A DNA stretch of 64,000 nucleotides. It comes from Pseudomonas putida (GTDB lineage Bacteria; Pseudomonadota; Gammaproteobacteria; Pseudomonadales; Pseudomonadaceae). The position numbers and the translations under genes were made by a program. Shown here in pieces: positions 37,572 through 46,617 of the stretch (the stretch's first letter is position 1; every line of letters starts with the position of its first letter). The stretch lies in the NCBI RefSeq assembly GCF_001976065.1, contig NZ_MNAH01000003.1, positions 331,502 to 395,501 of the forward strand, given 5' to 3'. The notes under the pieces were generated by a model. It was not told the DNA's origin and made no database searches. It saw only the letters and a program-made list of their open reading frames with translations.

Positions 37572-39131
37572 CTAAGACTCAGTCTTACCCACCTCATAAT
37601 CGCGCAGCTTATTGGCAATGGTGGTATGCGAAACCCCCAACCGCTTGCCCAGCTGCCGACTGCTCGGATGCTCGGAATACAACCGCTCCAGCACCGCTTT
37701 CTCGAAGCGCCCGACAATCTCGTCCAGCCCGCCCTCCAACGAAAAATCGCCAAGCGGCTGACGCACGCCATAGTCCGGCAGACGAATATGCTCGGCCTTG
37801 ACCGTGCCGCCATCGCACAGGGAAACCGCCTGGAACAACACGTTTTCCAACTGCCGCACGTTGCCTGGCCAGTGGTAATGACTGAGCCGATCCATGGCCG
37901 CTGGCGCGAGCTTGGGCAACGGGCAACCGATCTGCCGGCTGGCCTGGTCGAGAAAGTGCTCCACCAGCGGGGTCAAGCCGTCGAGGCATTCGCGCAGCGG
38001 CGGAATGTGCAACGACAGCACGTTCAAGCGGTGATACAGGTCCTGGCGAAACTCCCCGCGGGCGCAGAGTTCGGACAGGTCAACCTGGGTTGCGCAGATC
38101 ACCCGCACGTCGAGGTACACCTCTTCATCGCTGCCTACGCGGCGGAAGCAACCATCCTGCAGGAAGCGCAACAATTTCACCTGCAGGCGCGGGCTCATTT
38201 CCCCGACACCATCGAGAAACAGCGTACCGCCCGCCGTCAATTCCAACAGCCCCAACTTACCCTCGGCCCGGGCGCCTTCGAAGGCGCCAGGGCCATAACC
38301 GAATAGCTCGGTCTCGGCCATGGATTCCGGCAGACCGGCACAGTTGAGCGCCATCAGCGGCGATTGTCCGCGCGGGCTGGCCAGATGGCAGGCGCGCGCC
38401 AACAGCTCTTTACCGGTGCCGGTTTCGCCTTCTATCAATAGCGGTGCATCGAGCGGGGCCATGCGCCGGGCTTCGCGCACCACCGCCGCCATCACCTTCG
38501 AGCTTTGAAAGATGCTGTCGAAGCCGCGCAACTCCTGCTTGCGCACGTTATAGATGCGCTCACCCACACGGTCGGCGCGATGCAGGGTCAGCACGGCACC
38601 GGCCATGGCTTCGCTGTCGTCATGCTCCGATTGCAGGGGCGCGATGTCGGCTAGGAACACATCGCCCTTGACCTTGACCCGCAGCCCGTTGATCCGCGAT
38701 TTGTTGGCGCGCACCAGCTCCGGCAAATCGAAATCTTCGGCATAGCGGGACAAGGGAATGCCCGGCACCTCATCTACCCGCACACCCAGCAACTGCGCCG
38801 CCGCACGATTGGCCGCGACGATGGAGCCGCCCATGTCGATCGACAGCACCGGAAACTCCAGCGCGCCGAGCAGCGCATTGAGTTCCATGTGCCGACGCTC
38901 GCTGGGCATGAGCCCTACGCGCTTGACGCCGAAAACCCCGGCAATCGCCTCGAATTTCGGACGCAACGCCTGGAACTGGATGTTGATCAGGTTCGGACAG
39001 TGCAGGTAGATGGCATTGCCATGCTCGCCACCCACCTCGCCGCGGGCGACGTTGATGCCGTACTCGACCAACAGGTTGAGAATGTCGCGCAGGATGCCGA
39101 TGCGGTTCTGGCAGTGGACTTTGATACGCAT
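37572..39131 (-). CDS. phhR: TyrR-family regulator PhhR
   Basis: PhhR controls phenylalanine hydroxylation and aromatic amino acid genes. The 519-residue protein has an N-terminal ACT domain (QNRIGILRDILNLLVEYGIN), a PAS domain (about 80-150), an AAA+ domain (205-430) and a C-terminal HTH (KRLGVSHTTIANKLRDYEV). Walker A is intact (GETGTGKELLA). The sigma-54 contact loop reads GAFEGA instead of GAFTGA, and Walker B reads FLDGVGEM, lacking the usual Glu after Asp. This fits a regulator that works with sigma-70. It is divergent from phhA. Confidence 0.95.
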   Translation of the reverse strand: MRIKVHCQNRIGILRDILNLLVEYGINVARGEVGGEHGNAIYLHCPNLINIQFQALRPKFEAIAGVFGVKRVGLMPSERRHMELNALLGALEFPVLSIDMGGSIVAANRAAAQLLGVRVDEVPGIPLSRYAEDFDLPELVRANKSRINGLRVKVKGDVFLADIAPLQSEHDDSEAMAGAVLTLHRADRVGERIYNVRKQELRGFDSIFQSSKVMAAVVREARRMAPLDAPLLIEGETGTGKELLARACHLASPRGQSPLMALNCAGLPESMAETELFGYGPGAFEGARAEGKLGLLELTAGGTLFLDGVGEMSPRLQVKLLRFLQDGCFRRVGSDEEVYLDVRVICATQVDLSELCARGEFRQDLYHRLNVLSLHIPPLRECLDGLTPLVEHFLDQASRQIGCPLPKLAPAAMDRLSHYHWPGNVRQLENVLFQAVSLCDGGTVKAEHIRLPDYGVRQPLGDFSLEGGLDEIVGRFEKAVLERLYSEHPSSRQLGKRLGVSHTTIANKLRDYEVGKTES

Positions 39132-39158
39132 GTAAAAGACCTGATAAACGATGATTAA

Positions 39159-39190
39159 CCTGTGGAAGCCAGCCTGCTGGCTCCCACAGG
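39159..39190. repeat. Hairpin between phhR and phhA
   Basis: CCTGTGG-A-AGCCAGC and GCTGGCT-C-CCACAGG form a 15-base stem with one internal mismatch and a 2-base loop. It is a REP-like palindrome located just upstream of phhR. Confidence 0.6.
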
Positions 39191-39301
39191 GTTAGCGCCC
39201 GACTTTTCCGAGGAGGCGCTCAAATAGTCGTCAAGATTATGTGACAGATGTAGGGCTTTTCCCAGCCGCCAATCTCAACATCTGCGCGATGACGGACGAT
39301 A

Positions 39302-39319
39302 CGTAACGAAAACTTTACG
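39302..39319 (+). promoter_or_regulatory. PhhR/TyrR-type operator upstream of phhA
   Basis: CGTAAC-GAAAAC-TTTACG is close to the TyrR-family box TGTAAA-N6-TTTACA, with spacing conserved. It lies about 120 bases upstream of the phhA start in the phhR-phhA divergent region. Confidence 0.6.
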
Positions 39320-39439
39320 GTTTTGCAGGATTTTTCATGCGAGGGACGCCGCTCACCTGCTGCAACGCTGCAATTGATGGGGTATTCCTAGGTCCATAGC
39401 AGCACATAACAAGAACGAATCCCCTAGCAGGAGAGCAGC

Positions 39440-40231
39440 ATGAAGCAGACGCAATACGTGGCTCGCGAGCCCGATGCGCATGGTTTTATCGACTACACCG
39501 CTGAAGAACATGCAGTGTGGAACACGCTGATCACTCGCCAACTGAAAGTGATCGAAGGGCGTGCGTGCCAGGAATACCTGGACGGCATCGAAAAACTCGG
39601 TCTGCCCCACGACCGCATTCCGCAACTGGGCGAGATCAACAAGGTCCTCGGTGAAACCACCGGCTGGCAAGTCGCTCGCGTTCCGGCGCTGATCCCCTTC
39701 CAGACCTTTTTCGAATTGCTCGCCAGCAAGCAGTTTCCGGTGGCAACGTTCATTCGTACCCGCGAAGAACTGGACTACCTGCAAGAGCCGGACATTTTCC
39801 ACGAGATCTTCGGCCACTGCCCATTGCTGACCAACCCCTGGTTCGCTGAATTCACCCACACCTACGGCAAGCTCGGCCTGCAGGCTTCCAAGGAAGAGCG
39901 TGTGTACCTGGCGCGCCTGTACTGGATGACCATCGAATTCGGCCTGCTCGACACCCCCCAAGGCCAACGCATCTACGGTGGCGGCATCCTGTCTTCACCG
40001 AAAGAAACCGTGTATTGCCTGTCGGACGAGCCTGAGCATCAGGCCTTCGACCCGCTCGAATGCATGCGCACGCCTTACCGCATCGACATCCTGCAGCCGC
40101 TGTATTTCGTTCTGCCGAACCTCAAGCGCCTGTTTGACCTGGCCCACGAAGACATCATGGGCATGGTCAAGCAAGCGATGCAGATGGGTCTGCACGCGCC
40201 GAAATTTCCACCGAAGCCCAAAGCGGCCTGA
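39440..40231 (+). CDS. phhA: Phenylalanine 4-monooxygenase
   Basis: This iron- and tetrahydropterin-dependent enzyme converts phenylalanine to tyrosine. The 263-residue bacterial-type protein has the metal ligands His121 and His126 (IFHEIFGHCPLL) and Glu166 (WMTIEFGLL). It also has pterin-site residues around VARVPALIPFQTFFELLA. An AGGAGAG ribosome-binding site precedes the ATG. It leads the phhABC operon, divergent from phhR, with a PhhR-type box upstream. Confidence 0.97.
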   Translation: MKQTQYVAREPDAHGFIDYTAEEHAVWNTLITRQLKVIEGRACQEYLDGIEKLGLPHDRIPQLGEINKVLGETTGWQVARVPALIPFQTFFELLASKQFPVATFIRTREELDYLQEPDIFHEIFGHCPLLTNPWFAEFTHTYGKLGLQASKEERVYLARLYWMTIEFGLLDTPQGQRIYGGGILSSPKETVYCLSDEPEHQAFDPLECMRTPYRIDILQPLYFVLPNLKRLFDLAHEDIMGMVKQAMQMGLHAPKFPPKPKAA

Positions 40232-40336
40232 ACCGCCGCTTTTTCGATCAAGTGAGTCTGTCAGGAACCGACGCTTTGCTTTAGCGTGGTGTTATTGACG
40301 GTCGATTTCCCTTTATCCCGATTTCAGGAATCCATC

Positions 40337-40693
40337 ATGTCCACATTGAACCAAGCCCACTGCGAAGCCTGCCGCGCCGATGCCCCACAGGTCAGCGACG
40401 AAGAATTGCCGATCCTGATCAAGCAGATCCCCGACTGGAACATCGAAGTTCGCGACAGCATCATGCAGCTGGAAAAGGTGTTCCTGTTCAAGAACTTCAA
40501 GCACGCCCTGGCGTTCACCAACGCTGTCGGTGAAATCTCCGAGGCTGAAGGCCATCACCCAGGCCTGCTGACCGAGTGGGGCAAAGTCACCGTGACCTGG
40601 TGGAGCCACTCGATCAAGGGCCTGCACCGCAACGACTTCATCATGGCCGCGCGCACTGACATCGTTGCCAAGGATGCCGAGGGCCGCAAATAA
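40337..40693 (+). CDS. phhB: Pterin-4a-carbinolamine dehydratase
   Basis: PhhB recycles the pterin cofactor produced by PhhA. The 118-residue product starts [20 protein letters not shown] and contains the active-site pattern [12 protein letters not shown], followed by [13 protein letters not shown]. The chosen ATG lies inside a longer frame from 40286 that lacks support. Its stop overlaps the phhC start (TAATG), indicating coupling. Confidence 0.97.
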   Translation: MSTLNQAHCEACRADAPQVSDEELPILIKQIPDWNIEVRDSIMQLEKVFLFKNFKHALAFTNAVGEISEAEGHHPGLLTEWGKVTVTWWSHSIKGLHRNDFIMAARTDIVAKDAEGRK

Positions 40694-41886
40694 TGCATTT
40701 CGACGCCATCGGCCGGGTGCCCGGCGACCCGATCCTCGGCCTGATGGAGGCCTATGCGCAGGACCCCTACCCGCGCAAATTCGACCTCGGCGTGGGTGTC
40801 TATAAAGACGCCCAGGGCCTGACCACCATTCCCCAGGCGGTGAAACTCGCCGAGGCGCGCCTGGTGGATCGCCAGACCACCAAGACCTACATCGGCGGTC
40901 ACGGCGATGCAGCCTTCGGCAAGGTCATCAGCGAATTGGTGCTCGGCGCCGACTCGACGCTGCTCAACGAACAGCGCGCCGGTGCCACCCAGACCCCTGG
41001 CGGCACGGGCGCACTCCGCTTGAGCGCGGACTTCATTGCCCAGTGCCTGCCGGGCCGTGGCGTCTGGCTGAGCAATCCGACCTGGCCGATCCACGAAACC
41101 ATTTTCGCCGCGGCCAAGGTCAAGGTCAGCCACTACCCGTACGTGGGCAGCGACAACCGTCTCGACGTCGATGCCATGCTCGCCGCGCTCGAACAAGCCC
41201 CCAAGGGCGACGTAGTGCTGCTGCATGCGTGCTGCCACAACCCGACCGGCTTCGATCTGTCCCATGATGACTGGCGCCGGGTGCTGGACGTGGTGCGTCG
41301 GCGCGAGTTGCTGCCACTGATCGATTTCGCCTACCAGGGCTTCGGCGATGGCCTGGAACAGGACGCCTGGTCGACGCGGCTGTTTGCCGCCGAGTTGCCG
41401 GAAGTCTTGATCACCAGTTCGTGCTCGAAGAACTTCGGCCTGTACCGCGACCGCACCGGCGCGCTGATCGTCTGCGCGAAATCCGCCGACAAGCTGACCG
41501 ACATCCGTAGCCAACTGGCCAACATCGCCCGCAATTTGTGGTCGACGCCGCCGGATCACGGCGCTGCCGTGGTGGCGACTATCCTCGGCGACCCGGAATT
41601 GAAAAATCTCTGGGCCGACGAAGTGGAAACCATGCGCCTGCGTATCGCGCAACTGCGCAGCGGTTTGCTCGAAGCACTGGAGGCTTACGGTTTGCGCGAG
41701 CGTTTTGCGCACATCGGCGTGCAGCGCGGGATGTTTTCCTACACCGGGTTAACGCCTGAGCAAGTGAAGGCGCTGCGGGACCACCATAGCGTGTACATGG
41801 TCAGTTCGGGTCGGGCGAACGTGGCGGGCATTGATGCTACGCGCCTGGATATGCTGGCCGAAGCGATCGCCAGCGTCTGCAAATAA
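40693..41886 (+). CDS. phhC: Aromatic amino acid aminotransferase
   Basis: PhhC is a class I PLP-dependent aminotransferase converting tyrosine and phenylalanine to keto acids. The 397-residue protein has the AspAT-family start (FDAIGRVPGDPILGLMEAY), the HACCHNPTGFDLS motif and the PLP lysine Lys246 (TSSCSKNFGLYRDR). Arg residues near the C-terminus (SGRANVAG) bind the substrate carboxylate. It overlaps phhB by one base. A 12-base C run and a REP pair follow. Confidence 0.95.
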   Translation: MHFDAIGRVPGDPILGLMEAYAQDPYPRKFDLGVGVYKDAQGLTTIPQAVKLAEARLVDRQTTKTYIGGHGDAAFGKVISELVLGADSTLLNEQRAGATQTPGGTGALRLSADFIAQCLPGRGVWLSNPTWPIHETIFAAAKVKVSHYPYVGSDNRLDVDAMLAALEQAPKGDVVLLHACCHNPTGFDLSHDDWRRVLDVVRRRELLPLIDFAYQGFGDGLEQDAWSTRLFAAELPEVLITSSCSKNFGLYRDRTGALIVCAKSADKLTDIRSQLANIARNLWSTPPDHGAAVVATILGDPELKNLWADEVETMRLRIAQLRSGLLEALEAYGLRERFAHIGVQRGMFSYTGLTPEQVKALRDHHSVYMVSSGRANVAGIDATRLDMLAEAIASVCK

Positions 41887-41910
41887 CCCTCCGACATGCC
41901 CCCCCCCCCC

Positions 41911-42000
41911 TGTGGGAGCGAGCCTGCTCGCGAAAGCGGTCTACCAATCAACATCACCGTTGAATGACAGGCCGCCATCGCGAGCAGGCTCGCTCCCACA
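41911..42000. repeat. Inverted REP pair after phhC
   Basis: TGTGGGAGCGAGCCTGCTCG and CGAGCAGGCTCGCTCCCACA are perfect inverted arms about 50 bases apart, preceded by a run of 12 C (41899-41910). The pair may stabilise or end the phhABC transcript. Confidence 0.85.
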
Positions 42001-42148
42001 GTTGTTTCGTCCTGTCTAGACAAGCCCATCCGTCGAAACAAATGGATATAAAAGTCTGTTTGTCATTTCTACTCCTGTATCCTGCCCAGGCTTTTTTGAA
42101 AGCGCGGATCTACCAGATCTATCAACAGACTTAGCGAGGAGCGCGACC

Positions 42149-42280
42149 ATGCACGAGATTCCTAATCTCCCCTTCCCAAGCCTGCACGTACCTGAGCAGA
42201 CGACCACGCAACAAGCCGGCGCCCAACAGCCCGAGCCGAAAGAAGCCACTGACCGCCGCCAGGCAGACAGCGAAGACTGA
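42149..42280 (+). CDS. Small hypothetical protein, 43 residues
   Basis: An ATG with GAGGAG about 8 bases upstream opens a 43-codon frame encoding MHEIPNLPFPSLHVPEQTTT and then a Gln/Glu/Asp-rich hydrophilic tail ending DRRQADSED. There is no signal peptide or membrane helix, and the product is probably disordered. The AT-richer upstream region (42020-42080) could hold its promoter. It lies between phhC and another small gene. I do not recognise a function; the good ribosome-binding site and clean boundaries support coding. Confidence 0.55.
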   Translation: MHEIPNLPFPSLHVPEQTTTQQAGAQQPEPKEATDRRQADSED

Positions 42281-42352
42281 AACACCCGCCGTACAGACTG
42301 TGTGGAAAGCGCTAACATGCGCTTTCCACACCGCCTGAACAGTGACCCGCCC

Positions 42353-42538
42353 ATGACCGACGAATTCAACGAAGCCCAGGCCAATCTCCTGATCGGCACC
42401 GCCGAGAAAATGATCGAGATCTGGAATCGCCTCCCCCGCGAAAAACAGGCCGCTTTGCTCGCGCGCTTCGGCAGCGAAGAAAATGCCCTGGCCGCCCTGG
42501 TCACTACGCAACTGGTAGCCCCTGCCAAGCCTGATTGA
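42353..42538 (+). CDS. Small conserved-looking hypothetical protein, 61 residues
   Basis: The frame encodes MTDEFNEAQANLLIGTAEKM and then IEIWNRLPREKQAALLARFG, a helical acidic protein without membrane segments. I prefer this ATG, though in-frame ATGs at 42302 and 42317 exist. It sits between the 43-residue ORF and an MFS gene. Codon bias looks coding (G/C at third positions). Function unknown. Confidence 0.7.
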   Translation: MTDEFNEAQANLLIGTAEKMIEIWNRLPREKQAALLARFGSEENALAALVTTQLVAPAKPD

Positions 42539-42639
42539 TCCCGCCCGGCAAATAGTTTTACTTTTTCCACGACCCGCGGCCGCTCGCGCCGTTATCATAA
42601 GCAGCCTATCTATCCCTGCTTTCCCGTGGACCTTTACCC

Positions 42640-43839
42640 ATGTCTGAAAACCAGCGCCCCCTGGCGGTCACGCTGCAAGTCGTTTCCATCGTTCTGTTTA
42701 CCTTCATCGGCTACCTCAATATCGGCATTCCATTGGCGGTACTGCCGGGCTATGTCCATAGCGACCTGGGCTTTGGCGCCGTGATCGCCGGGCTGGTGAT
42801 CAGCGTGCAGTACCTCGCTACCCTGCTCAGCCGCCCCTACGCCGGGAAAATCATCGACAACAAGGGCAGCAAACTGGCGGTCATGTATGGTCTGGCCGGC
42901 TGCGGCCTGAGCGGTGTGTTCATGCTGATCTCGGCTTGGACCGAAAGCCTGCCAATGCTCAGCCTGATCAGCTTATTGATCGGTCGCCTGGTGCTCGGCA
43001 GTGCCGAAAGCCTGGTGGGCTCAGGCTCCATTGGCTGGGGCATCGGCCGGGTCGGTGCGGCGAATACCGCCAAGGTCATCTCGTGGAACGGCATTGCCAG
43101 TTACGGCGCACTGGCCGTGGGTGCCCCGTTGGGCGTGCTGTTGGTCAAGCAGATGGGATTGTGGAGCATGGGCGTGAGCATTGCCTTGCTGGCGGTGCTT
43201 GGCCTGCTGCTGGCCTGGCCGAAAACCGCGGCGCCTATCGTAGTCGGCGAACGCTTGCCGTTCATGCACGTGCTTGGTCGGGTGCTGCCCCACGGTTGCG
43301 GCCTCGCCCTGGGCTCGATCGGCTTTGGCACCATCGCCACCTTCATCACCCTGTATTACGCCACTCAACATTGGGACAACGCCGTGTTGTGCCTGAGCCT
43401 GTTCGGGGCGAGCTTCATCGGTGCGCGGCTGCTGTTCGGCAACCTAATCAACCGCCTCGGCGGTTTTCGCGTGGCGATTGCCTGCCTGTCGGTGGAAACC
43501 CTGGGCCTGTTGCTGTTGTGGCTGGCACCCGACGCGCATTGGGCGTTGGCAGGTGCGGCATTGAGCGGTTTCGGTTTCTCGCTGGTGTTTCCGGCGTTGG
43601 GTGTCGAAGCGGTCAACCTGGTACCGGCTTCCAGTCGCGGTGCAGCGGTCGGTGCTTACTCGCTGTTCATCGACTTGTCGCTGGGGATCACCGGGCCGCT
43701 GGCCGGCGCGGTGGCGGCAGGATTCGGCTTTGCCTCGATCTTCCTGTTCGCCGCCCTCGCTGCCGTGAGCGGCCTGGCGTTGAGCCTCTACCTGTACCGT
43801 CAGGCACCGAAACAACGCCAGGCGCGGGATTCGCGCTAA
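42640..43839 (+). CDS. MFS transporter (YfcJ/YhhS type)
   Basis: The 399-residue inner-membrane permease has about 12 hydrophobic segments. MFS signatures include [20 protein letters not shown] after helix 2 and [20 protein letters not shown] in helix 4. It resembles the YhhS/YfcJ group of putative arabinose-type or drug exporters. The substrate cannot be read from sequence. It ends with a 4-base convergent overlap with arfB. Confidence 0.88.
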   Translation: MSENQRPLAVTLQVVSIVLFTFIGYLNIGIPLAVLPGYVHSDLGFGAVIAGLVISVQYLATLLSRPYAGKIIDNKGSKLAVMYGLAGCGLSGVFMLISAWTESLPMLSLISLLIGRLVLGSAESLVGSGSIGWGIGRVGAANTAKVISWNGIASYGALAVGAPLGVLLVKQMGLWSMGVSIALLAVLGLLLAWPKTAAPIVVGERLPFMHVLGRVLPHGCGLALGSIGFGTIATFITLYYATQHWDNAVLCLSLFGASFIGARLLFGNLINRLGGFRVAIACLSVETLGLLLLWLAPDAHWALAGAALSGFGFSLVFPALGVEAVNLVPASSRGAAVGAYSLFIDLSLGITGPLAGAVAAGFGFASIFLFAALAAVSGLALSLYLYRQAPKQRQARDSR

Positions 43840-44249
43840 AAGTCGACCTTGCCGCGCCCCGCCTTGATGTTGCCGCGCTTGCTCTTGGACTCGAGCCGAC
43901 GGGTCTTCGAACCGAGGGTCGGCTTGGTCGGCCGGCGTTTCTTCTCGACCTTGGTGGCGCTCTGGATCAACTCGACCAGACGCTCCAGCGCATCGGCGCG
44001 GTTCTGCTCCTGGGTACGGTATTGCTGGGCCTTGATGATCAACACGCCTTCGCTGGTGATGCGACTGTCGCGCAGCGCCAGCAGCCGCTCCTTATAGAAC
44101 TCGGGCAAGGACGAGGCCGGAATGTCGAAGCGCAGGTGCACGGCGCTGGAGACCTTGTTGACGTTCTGCCCTCCCGCGCCCTGGGCGCGAATCGCCGTCA
44201 ATTCGATCTCGGCATCCGGCAGATGCACGTTGTTGGAAATCACCAGCAT
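43836..44249 (-). CDS. arfB: Alternative ribosome-rescue factor ArfB (YaeJ)
   Basis: ArfB is a codon-independent peptidyl-tRNA hydrolase that frees stalled ribosomes. The 137-residue product (start [16 protein letters not shown]) has the catalytic GGQ in [19 protein letters not shown]. It ends in a basic tail ([19 protein letters not shown]) that enters the mRNA channel. The upstream frame to 44324 lacks support. It is convergent with the MFS gene, with a 4-base overlap. Confidence 0.95.
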   Translation of the reverse strand: MLVISNNVHLPDAEIELTAIRAQGAGGQNVNKVSSAVHLRFDIPASSLPEFYKERLLALRDSRITSEGVLIIKAQQYRTQEQNRADALERLVELIQSATKVEKKRRPTKPTLGSKTRRLESKSKRGNIKAGRGKVDF

Positions 44250-44307
44250 GGAGAAGCGTCCGTATTCAGAGTCGCCAGAATACCCCGTAGGGGCCCTGCA
44301 TTGCCCA

Positions 44308-44336
44308 CAAAAAACCCGGCACATGGCCGGGTTTGT
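44308..44336 (-). terminator. Intrinsic terminator after the permease gene
   Basis: On the minus strand, AAACCCGGCCATGTGCCGGG folds into an AACCCGGC/GCCGGGTT stem followed by TTTTG. It lies about 16 bases after the permease stop. Confidence 0.75.
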
Positions 44337-44351
44337 CGTTTCTGCGCGGAG

Positions 44352-45764
44352 TTACTCCACCGCTGGCTGCAAGGCGCGTTGCGCGCTGCGCTTGTTCTTG
44401 ATGCCGTAGCAGACCCACATGAACACCAGCCACACCGGAATTGCGTACACCGAAGTCTGGATCCCCGGAATCAACAACATCACGCCGAGAATGAACAACA
44501 CGAACGCCAGGCAGATGTAGTTGCCGTACGGGTACCAGAAGGCCTTGAACAGCGGCGTCTGTTTGGTCGCGTTCATGTGCTGGCGGAACTTGAAGTGCGA
44601 GTAGCTGATCATCGCCCAGTTGATCACCAGGGTGGCCACTACCAGCGACATCAGCAGTTCCAGCGCGTTCTGCGGGATCAGGTAGTTCAGCAGCACCGCG
44701 ATCAGGGTCACGGCGGCCGAGGCCAGGATCGAACGTACCGGCACGCCGCGCTTGTCGATCTTCGCCAGTGCTTTGGGCGCATCGCCCTGTTCGGCCATGC
44801 CCAGCAGCATGCGGCTGTTGCAGTAGGTGCCGCTGTTGTACACCGACAAGGCCGCGGTCAGGACCACGAAGTTGAGGATGTGCGCAGCGGTGTTGCTGCC
44901 CAGCATCGAGAACACCTGCACGAACGGACTGCCGCTGTAGGAATCACCGGAGGCGTTCAGGGTGGCCAGCAAGCTGTCCCACGGAGTCAACGACAACAGG
45001 ATCACCAGGGCACCGATGTAGAAAATAAGGATCCGGTAGATCACCTGGTTGATCGCTTTCGGGATCACGGTTTTCGGCTTGTCGGCTTCGGCTGCGGTGA
45101 AACCGAGCATCTCCAGGCCGCCAAAGGAAAACATGATGAACGCCATGGCCATCACCAGGCCGTTGACGCCGTTGGGGAAGAAGCCGCCGTGGGACCACAG
45201 GTTGCTGACCGCCGCTTGCGGGCCGCCATTGCCGCTGACCAGCAGGTAGCTGCCCAGGGCAATCATGCCGACGATCGCCACGACCTTGATGATCGCGAAC
45301 CAGAACTCGGCCTCGCCAAAGACTTTGACGTTGGCCAGGTTGATCGCGTTGATCAGCACGAAGAAGGCCGCTGCGGAGACCCAGGTCGGGATGTCCGGTG
45401 CCCAGTAGTGGATGTATTTACCGACCGCCGTCAGCTCCGACATGCCGACCAGGATGTACAGGATCCAGCAGTTCCAGCCCGACAGGAAGCCGGCAAAGCC
45501 GCCCCAGTACTTGTGCGCGAAATGGCTGAAGGAGCCAGCCACCGGGTCTTCGACGATCATTTCGCCCAGCTGGCGCATGATCATGAAGGCAATGAAGCCG
45601 CAAATGGCATAGCCGAGGATCATCGACGGCCCGGCGGATTTCAGCACTCCGGCCGAGCCGAGGAACAGACCGGTACCGATCGCGCCACCGAGGGCAATCA
45701 GTTGAATGTGGCGATTTTTCAGGCCGCGTTTCAGCTCGCCCGAATGCGAGTTTTGTCCACTCAT
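44352..45764 (-). CDS. aroP: Aromatic amino acid permease (AroP/PheP type)
   Basis: This APC-superfamily permease has 470 residues and about 12 membrane helices. It starts at MSGQNSHSGELKRGLKNRHI. Motifs GGAIGTGLFLGSAGVLKSAG, EDPVAGSFSHFAHKYWG and NSGTYCNSRMLLGMAEQGDA are very close to E. coli AroP as I recall it, and the C-terminal NYICLAF segment resembles PheP. Import of phenylalanine, tyrosine or tryptophan fits the nearby phh genes, though they are not in one operon. Exact specificity is uncertain. Confidence 0.85.
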   Translation of the reverse strand: MSGQNSHSGELKRGLKNRHIQLIALGGAIGTGLFLGSAGVLKSAGPSMILGYAICGFIAFMIMRQLGEMIVEDPVAGSFSHFAHKYWGGFAGFLSGWNCWILYILVGMSELTAVGKYIHYWAPDIPTWVSAAAFFVLINAINLANVKVFGEAEFWFAIIKVVAIVGMIALGSYLLVSGNGGPQAAVSNLWSHGGFFPNGVNGLVMAMAFIMFSFGGLEMLGFTAAEADKPKTVIPKAINQVIYRILIFYIGALVILLSLTPWDSLLATLNASGDSYSGSPFVQVFSMLGSNTAAHILNFVVLTAALSVYNSGTYCNSRMLLGMAEQGDAPKALAKIDKRGVPVRSILASAAVTLIAVLLNYLIPQNALELLMSLVVATLVINWAMISYSHFKFRQHMNATKQTPLFKAFWYPYGNYICLAFVLFILGVMLLIPGIQTSVYAIPVWLVFMWVCYGIKNKRSAQRALQPAVE

Positions 45765-46445
45765 GAAAAGGGTCTCACGCAAGGTTTGATGATGTTCAGT
45801 AGGCGTTGCTGCTCAGGACAGAGGTTAAGCAGCGCCGATCAAACCCCAGCGCAGGCACCAGGAGTTCAGCGTATTTACAACGGTCATGCGTCACCTGTTT
45901 GTTTTTATCTGTGACGAAATCGAACCCGACGCGCTTGTGACGCGGCGGAGTGAACAAGGCGGATAGCCTTGAGGTTTGCGCATTTGCGCAGGAGGTCACA
46001 GGTAAAACGCGGCGCATTGTACACCTGTAACCCCCTGTTGCCAGACCCCGCTGGATCAGCGTGTCGGTAGCCGGGATTGCGTGTGTCCGCCTCGATGGGG
46101 TCGGGCGGCAGCAAAAAGGAGGTCAGACCTTTGCAGGTCCAGGACCGGGACGGTAGAAACACCGGCCCGCGATGAGAGCTGAAAATGGATTGCGGCGTTC
46201 ATTGCGCCTCCTTTTTGTTATGCACCTGCACGACAGGCATGGCGCGCATGACACCTTGCATGGGGTCGGGAAACAAGCGGGCTAGAGCGTTGGGGGAAGG
46301 AGCAGAAGGAATGGAGCGTAAGGATTTTCTTACGGGATCAAAAGAAAGACGATTTCATGGGGTTAACCCTTGGATTTCGTCATGTTTTCTTTACAGCCTG
46401 TCATTTTGGCTTTCCACTTTGGGCATCTACCTGCTGGACTGACGC
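45765..46445. other. Gene-poor intergenic region
   Basis: I see no convincing gene. ORFs of 73-85 codons here show no codon bias or recognisable domain. The part 45783-46030 is AT-richer and may contain the permease promoter. At 46295-46337 there are six GGA triplets, and CGTAAG-N6-CTTACG lies at 46317-46334. Confidence 0.5.
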
Positions 46446-46532
46446 TTTCGCGAGCAGGCTCGCTCCCACAGGAGCCTGCGTTGTTCCACGGAAATGCGAT
46501 CCCTTGTGGGAGCGGGCTTGCTCGCGAAGGCG
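46446..46532. repeat. Inverted REP pair
   Basis: TTCGCGAGCAGGCTCGCTCC and GGGAGCGGGCTTGCTCGCGA form inverted arms separated by about 35 bases, upstream of the rluB terminator. Confidence 0.8.
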
Positions 46533-46575
46533 TCCTCAAAAACACCACAGGGCTAAAATCAGGCACGAAAAAAAA

Positions 46576-46600
46576 CGCCAACCCGAAGGTTGGCGTTTTT
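46576..46600 (-). terminator. Bidirectional-looking intrinsic terminator after rluB
   Basis: CGCCAACC-CGAA-GGTTGGCG is a perfect 8-base stem with a stable tetraloop, flanked by A8 on the left and T5 on the right. It could stop transcription from both sides and lies 18 bases from the rluB stop. Confidence 0.9.
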
Positions 46601-46617
46601 CGTGAAGCGCTTACCGA

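Noticed and set aside
42936..45914. Long plus-strand open frame of 992 codons across the MFS gene, arfB and the permease gene
   Set aside because: It is a shadow frame overlapping three recognised genes on both strands, with Arg/His-rich composition and no domain.
45796..46017. 73-codon minus-strand ORF upstream of the permease gene
   Set aside because: Composition is unlike neighbouring genes, and the frame lies in the probable promoter region of the permease.
46185..46442. 85-codon plus-strand ORF upstream of the REP pair
   Set aside because: It shows no codon bias, no clear ribosome-binding site and no recognisable motif. It overlaps the GGA-rich stretch, which is better seen as non-coding.
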